Positions 4,860-5,553 of a DNA stretch of 5,553 nucleotides are shown here, piece after piece; within the stretch, counting starts at the first letter, position 1, and each line of letters starts with the position of its first letter. The stretch is from NCBI GenBank assembly GCA_013151785.1, contig JAADHP010000136.1:1-5553 (forward strand), given 5' to 3'. The DNA comes from Nitrospirota bacterium (GTDB lineage Bacteria; Nitrospirota; Thermodesulfovibrionia; Thermodesulfovibrionales; JdFR-85). Position numbers and translations under genes: made by a program. Under the pieces are notes generated by a model. It made no database searches. It was not told the DNA's origin and worked only from the letters and a program-made list of their open reading frames with translations.

Positions 4860-5553
4860 AAAAGGGCATCCATCTCCAATGCCTCTGCAAGAGACTGTTC
4901 CTTAGTCCTGTTAAGTTTTTCCTCATCAAGCCTGAATTCAAGGAGCACCGCTTCAAGCTCATCAGACCAGTATCCATCATCCTCGAATCTCGGGAAATAC
5001 ATCCTTGAGAGTCCCTCTGCGATTGCCACTACTGAGGCTGTCTCTTTGAATGTACCTGCTGTGGATGGTCGGTGATGACATCCGACAGCAACTACTATCT
5101 CTTCATTTAGATTGGCTGACTTTAAAAACTCCTCACCAGCAATGGTATGGTCAATACCAAAAACTGATCTTTCCTTTGAGAGAAGGTCTTCGTTATAGAT
5201 CAAATTTAGATATTGTTCTTTATCAATACACAAAAAAACCACTCTACCTATATCATGTAACAGCCCTGAAACAAATGTTACTGCTCTGTCAACATTGCTT
5301 ATATGATCTGCGAGGTTAGCTGCTATGATTGCTACCTCATAGGAATGCTTCCACAGGTTACTTACATTGCTGAGTTTTGTCTTGTCCAGGAGTTTGAAGG
5401 TGGTTGCTCCAAGACAGATTCCCTTAACAAGGTCATAACCAAGGAACATCACTGCCTGCTCAATAGACACAATCTTGCCCGAGTGTCCAAAATAGGGTGA
5501 ATTTGCCACCCGTAAGATCCGCTCTGTTATGGATTGATCATGCTTTATAATCT
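4850..5553 (-). CDS. HDOD-domain protein, C-terminal part (N-terminus lies past the right edge)
   Basis: The minus-strand frame is open to the right edge, giving 233 complete codons. It begins IIKHDQSITERILRVANSPY, which is the standard interior of an HDOD domain (xxDPxLTxxxLxxxNSxYF). The GTG at 5507-5509 is therefore an internal valine codon and not the start; about 30 to 40 N-terminal residues are missing. Further HDOD/HD features are LWKHSYEVAIIAANLA, GLLHDIGRVVF, GIDHTIAGEEFL and AVGCHHRPS. The histidines of KHS, LLHD, IDH and CHH are all present, more of the ancestral HD metal-site pattern than many HDOD proteins keep, though activity cannot be inferred. After the domain only a short acidic tail follows, with no GGDEF or receiver domain. 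The stop lies 4 bases from the convergent ispE stop. A signalling role is expected for the family; the target is unknown. Confidence 0.88.
   Translation of the reverse strand, partial: IIKHDQSITERILRVANSPYFGHSGKIVSIEQAVMFLGYDLVKGICLGATTFKLLDKTKLSNVSNLWKHSYEVAIIAANLADHISNVDRAVTFVSGLLHDIGRVVFLCIDKEQYLNLIYNEDLLSKERSVFGIDHTIAGEEFLKSANLNEEIVVAVGCHHRPSTAGTFKETASVVAIAEGLSRMYFPRFEDDGYWSDELEAVLLEFRLDEEKLNRTKEQSLAEALEMDALLTL

Noticed and set aside
5507..5509. GTG as the start codon of the right-hand HDOD gene
   Set aside because: The 14 upstream in-frame codons (IIKHDQSITERILR) belong to the conserved HDOD domain, so the valine is internal and the gene is cut by the window edge.
1..5553. A circular molecule in which the two HDOD fragments are one gene
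   Set aside because: Joining base 1 to base 5553 directly puts the left fragment out of frame with the right one and reaches a stop within a few codons; several domain residues would also be missing.

Overview
The window looks like chromosomal DNA of a diderm (Gram-negative type) bacterium that makes isoprenoids by the MEP pathway. It encodes a predicted outer-membrane-type TPR lipoprotein, a periplasmic solute-binding protein, IspE and two HDOD-domain signalling proteins. Sequence style and gene order would fit an anaerobic Nitrospirota or Desulfobacterota lineage. That placement is an impression, since no marker gene in the window fixes it.

Layout, left to right. The first 101 bases hold the N-terminus of an HDOD protein on the minus strand, which runs off the left edge. 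Next comes a complete minus-strand gene for a family-5 (oligopeptide/dipeptide/nickel type) ABC-transporter substrate-binding protein (208-1833), with no permease or ATPase genes beside it. A 401-base divergent intergenic region (1834-2234) follows. It contains the most unusual object here: a compact element at 1917-2093 closed by a 21-22 bp inverted repeat, with three further strong hairpins nested inside. To its right, a plus-strand operon carries a 585-residue TPR lipoprotein (2235-3992) and ispE (3976-4845), which overlap by 17 bases. A second HDOD gene (4850-5553, minus) converges on ispE with only 4 bases between the stop codons and runs off the right edge.

How the parts relate. The TPR-ispE pair matches a known arrangement (in Pseudomonas, a TPR gene followed by lolB, ispE and prs), but here the lolB position is empty and prs does not follow. 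Neither divergent gene has a Shine-Dalgarno sequence at a usable distance. Both have an extended -10 box ending 5-6 bases before the ATG, so both mRNAs may be leaderless. ispE carries an exact in-frame 21-bp tandem duplication that doubles its Gly-Tyr-His substrate-binding motif.

The candidates for something undescribed are the nested-hairpin element, the IspE duplication and the paired leaderless promoters. The remaining content is ordinary housekeeping and signalling genes.
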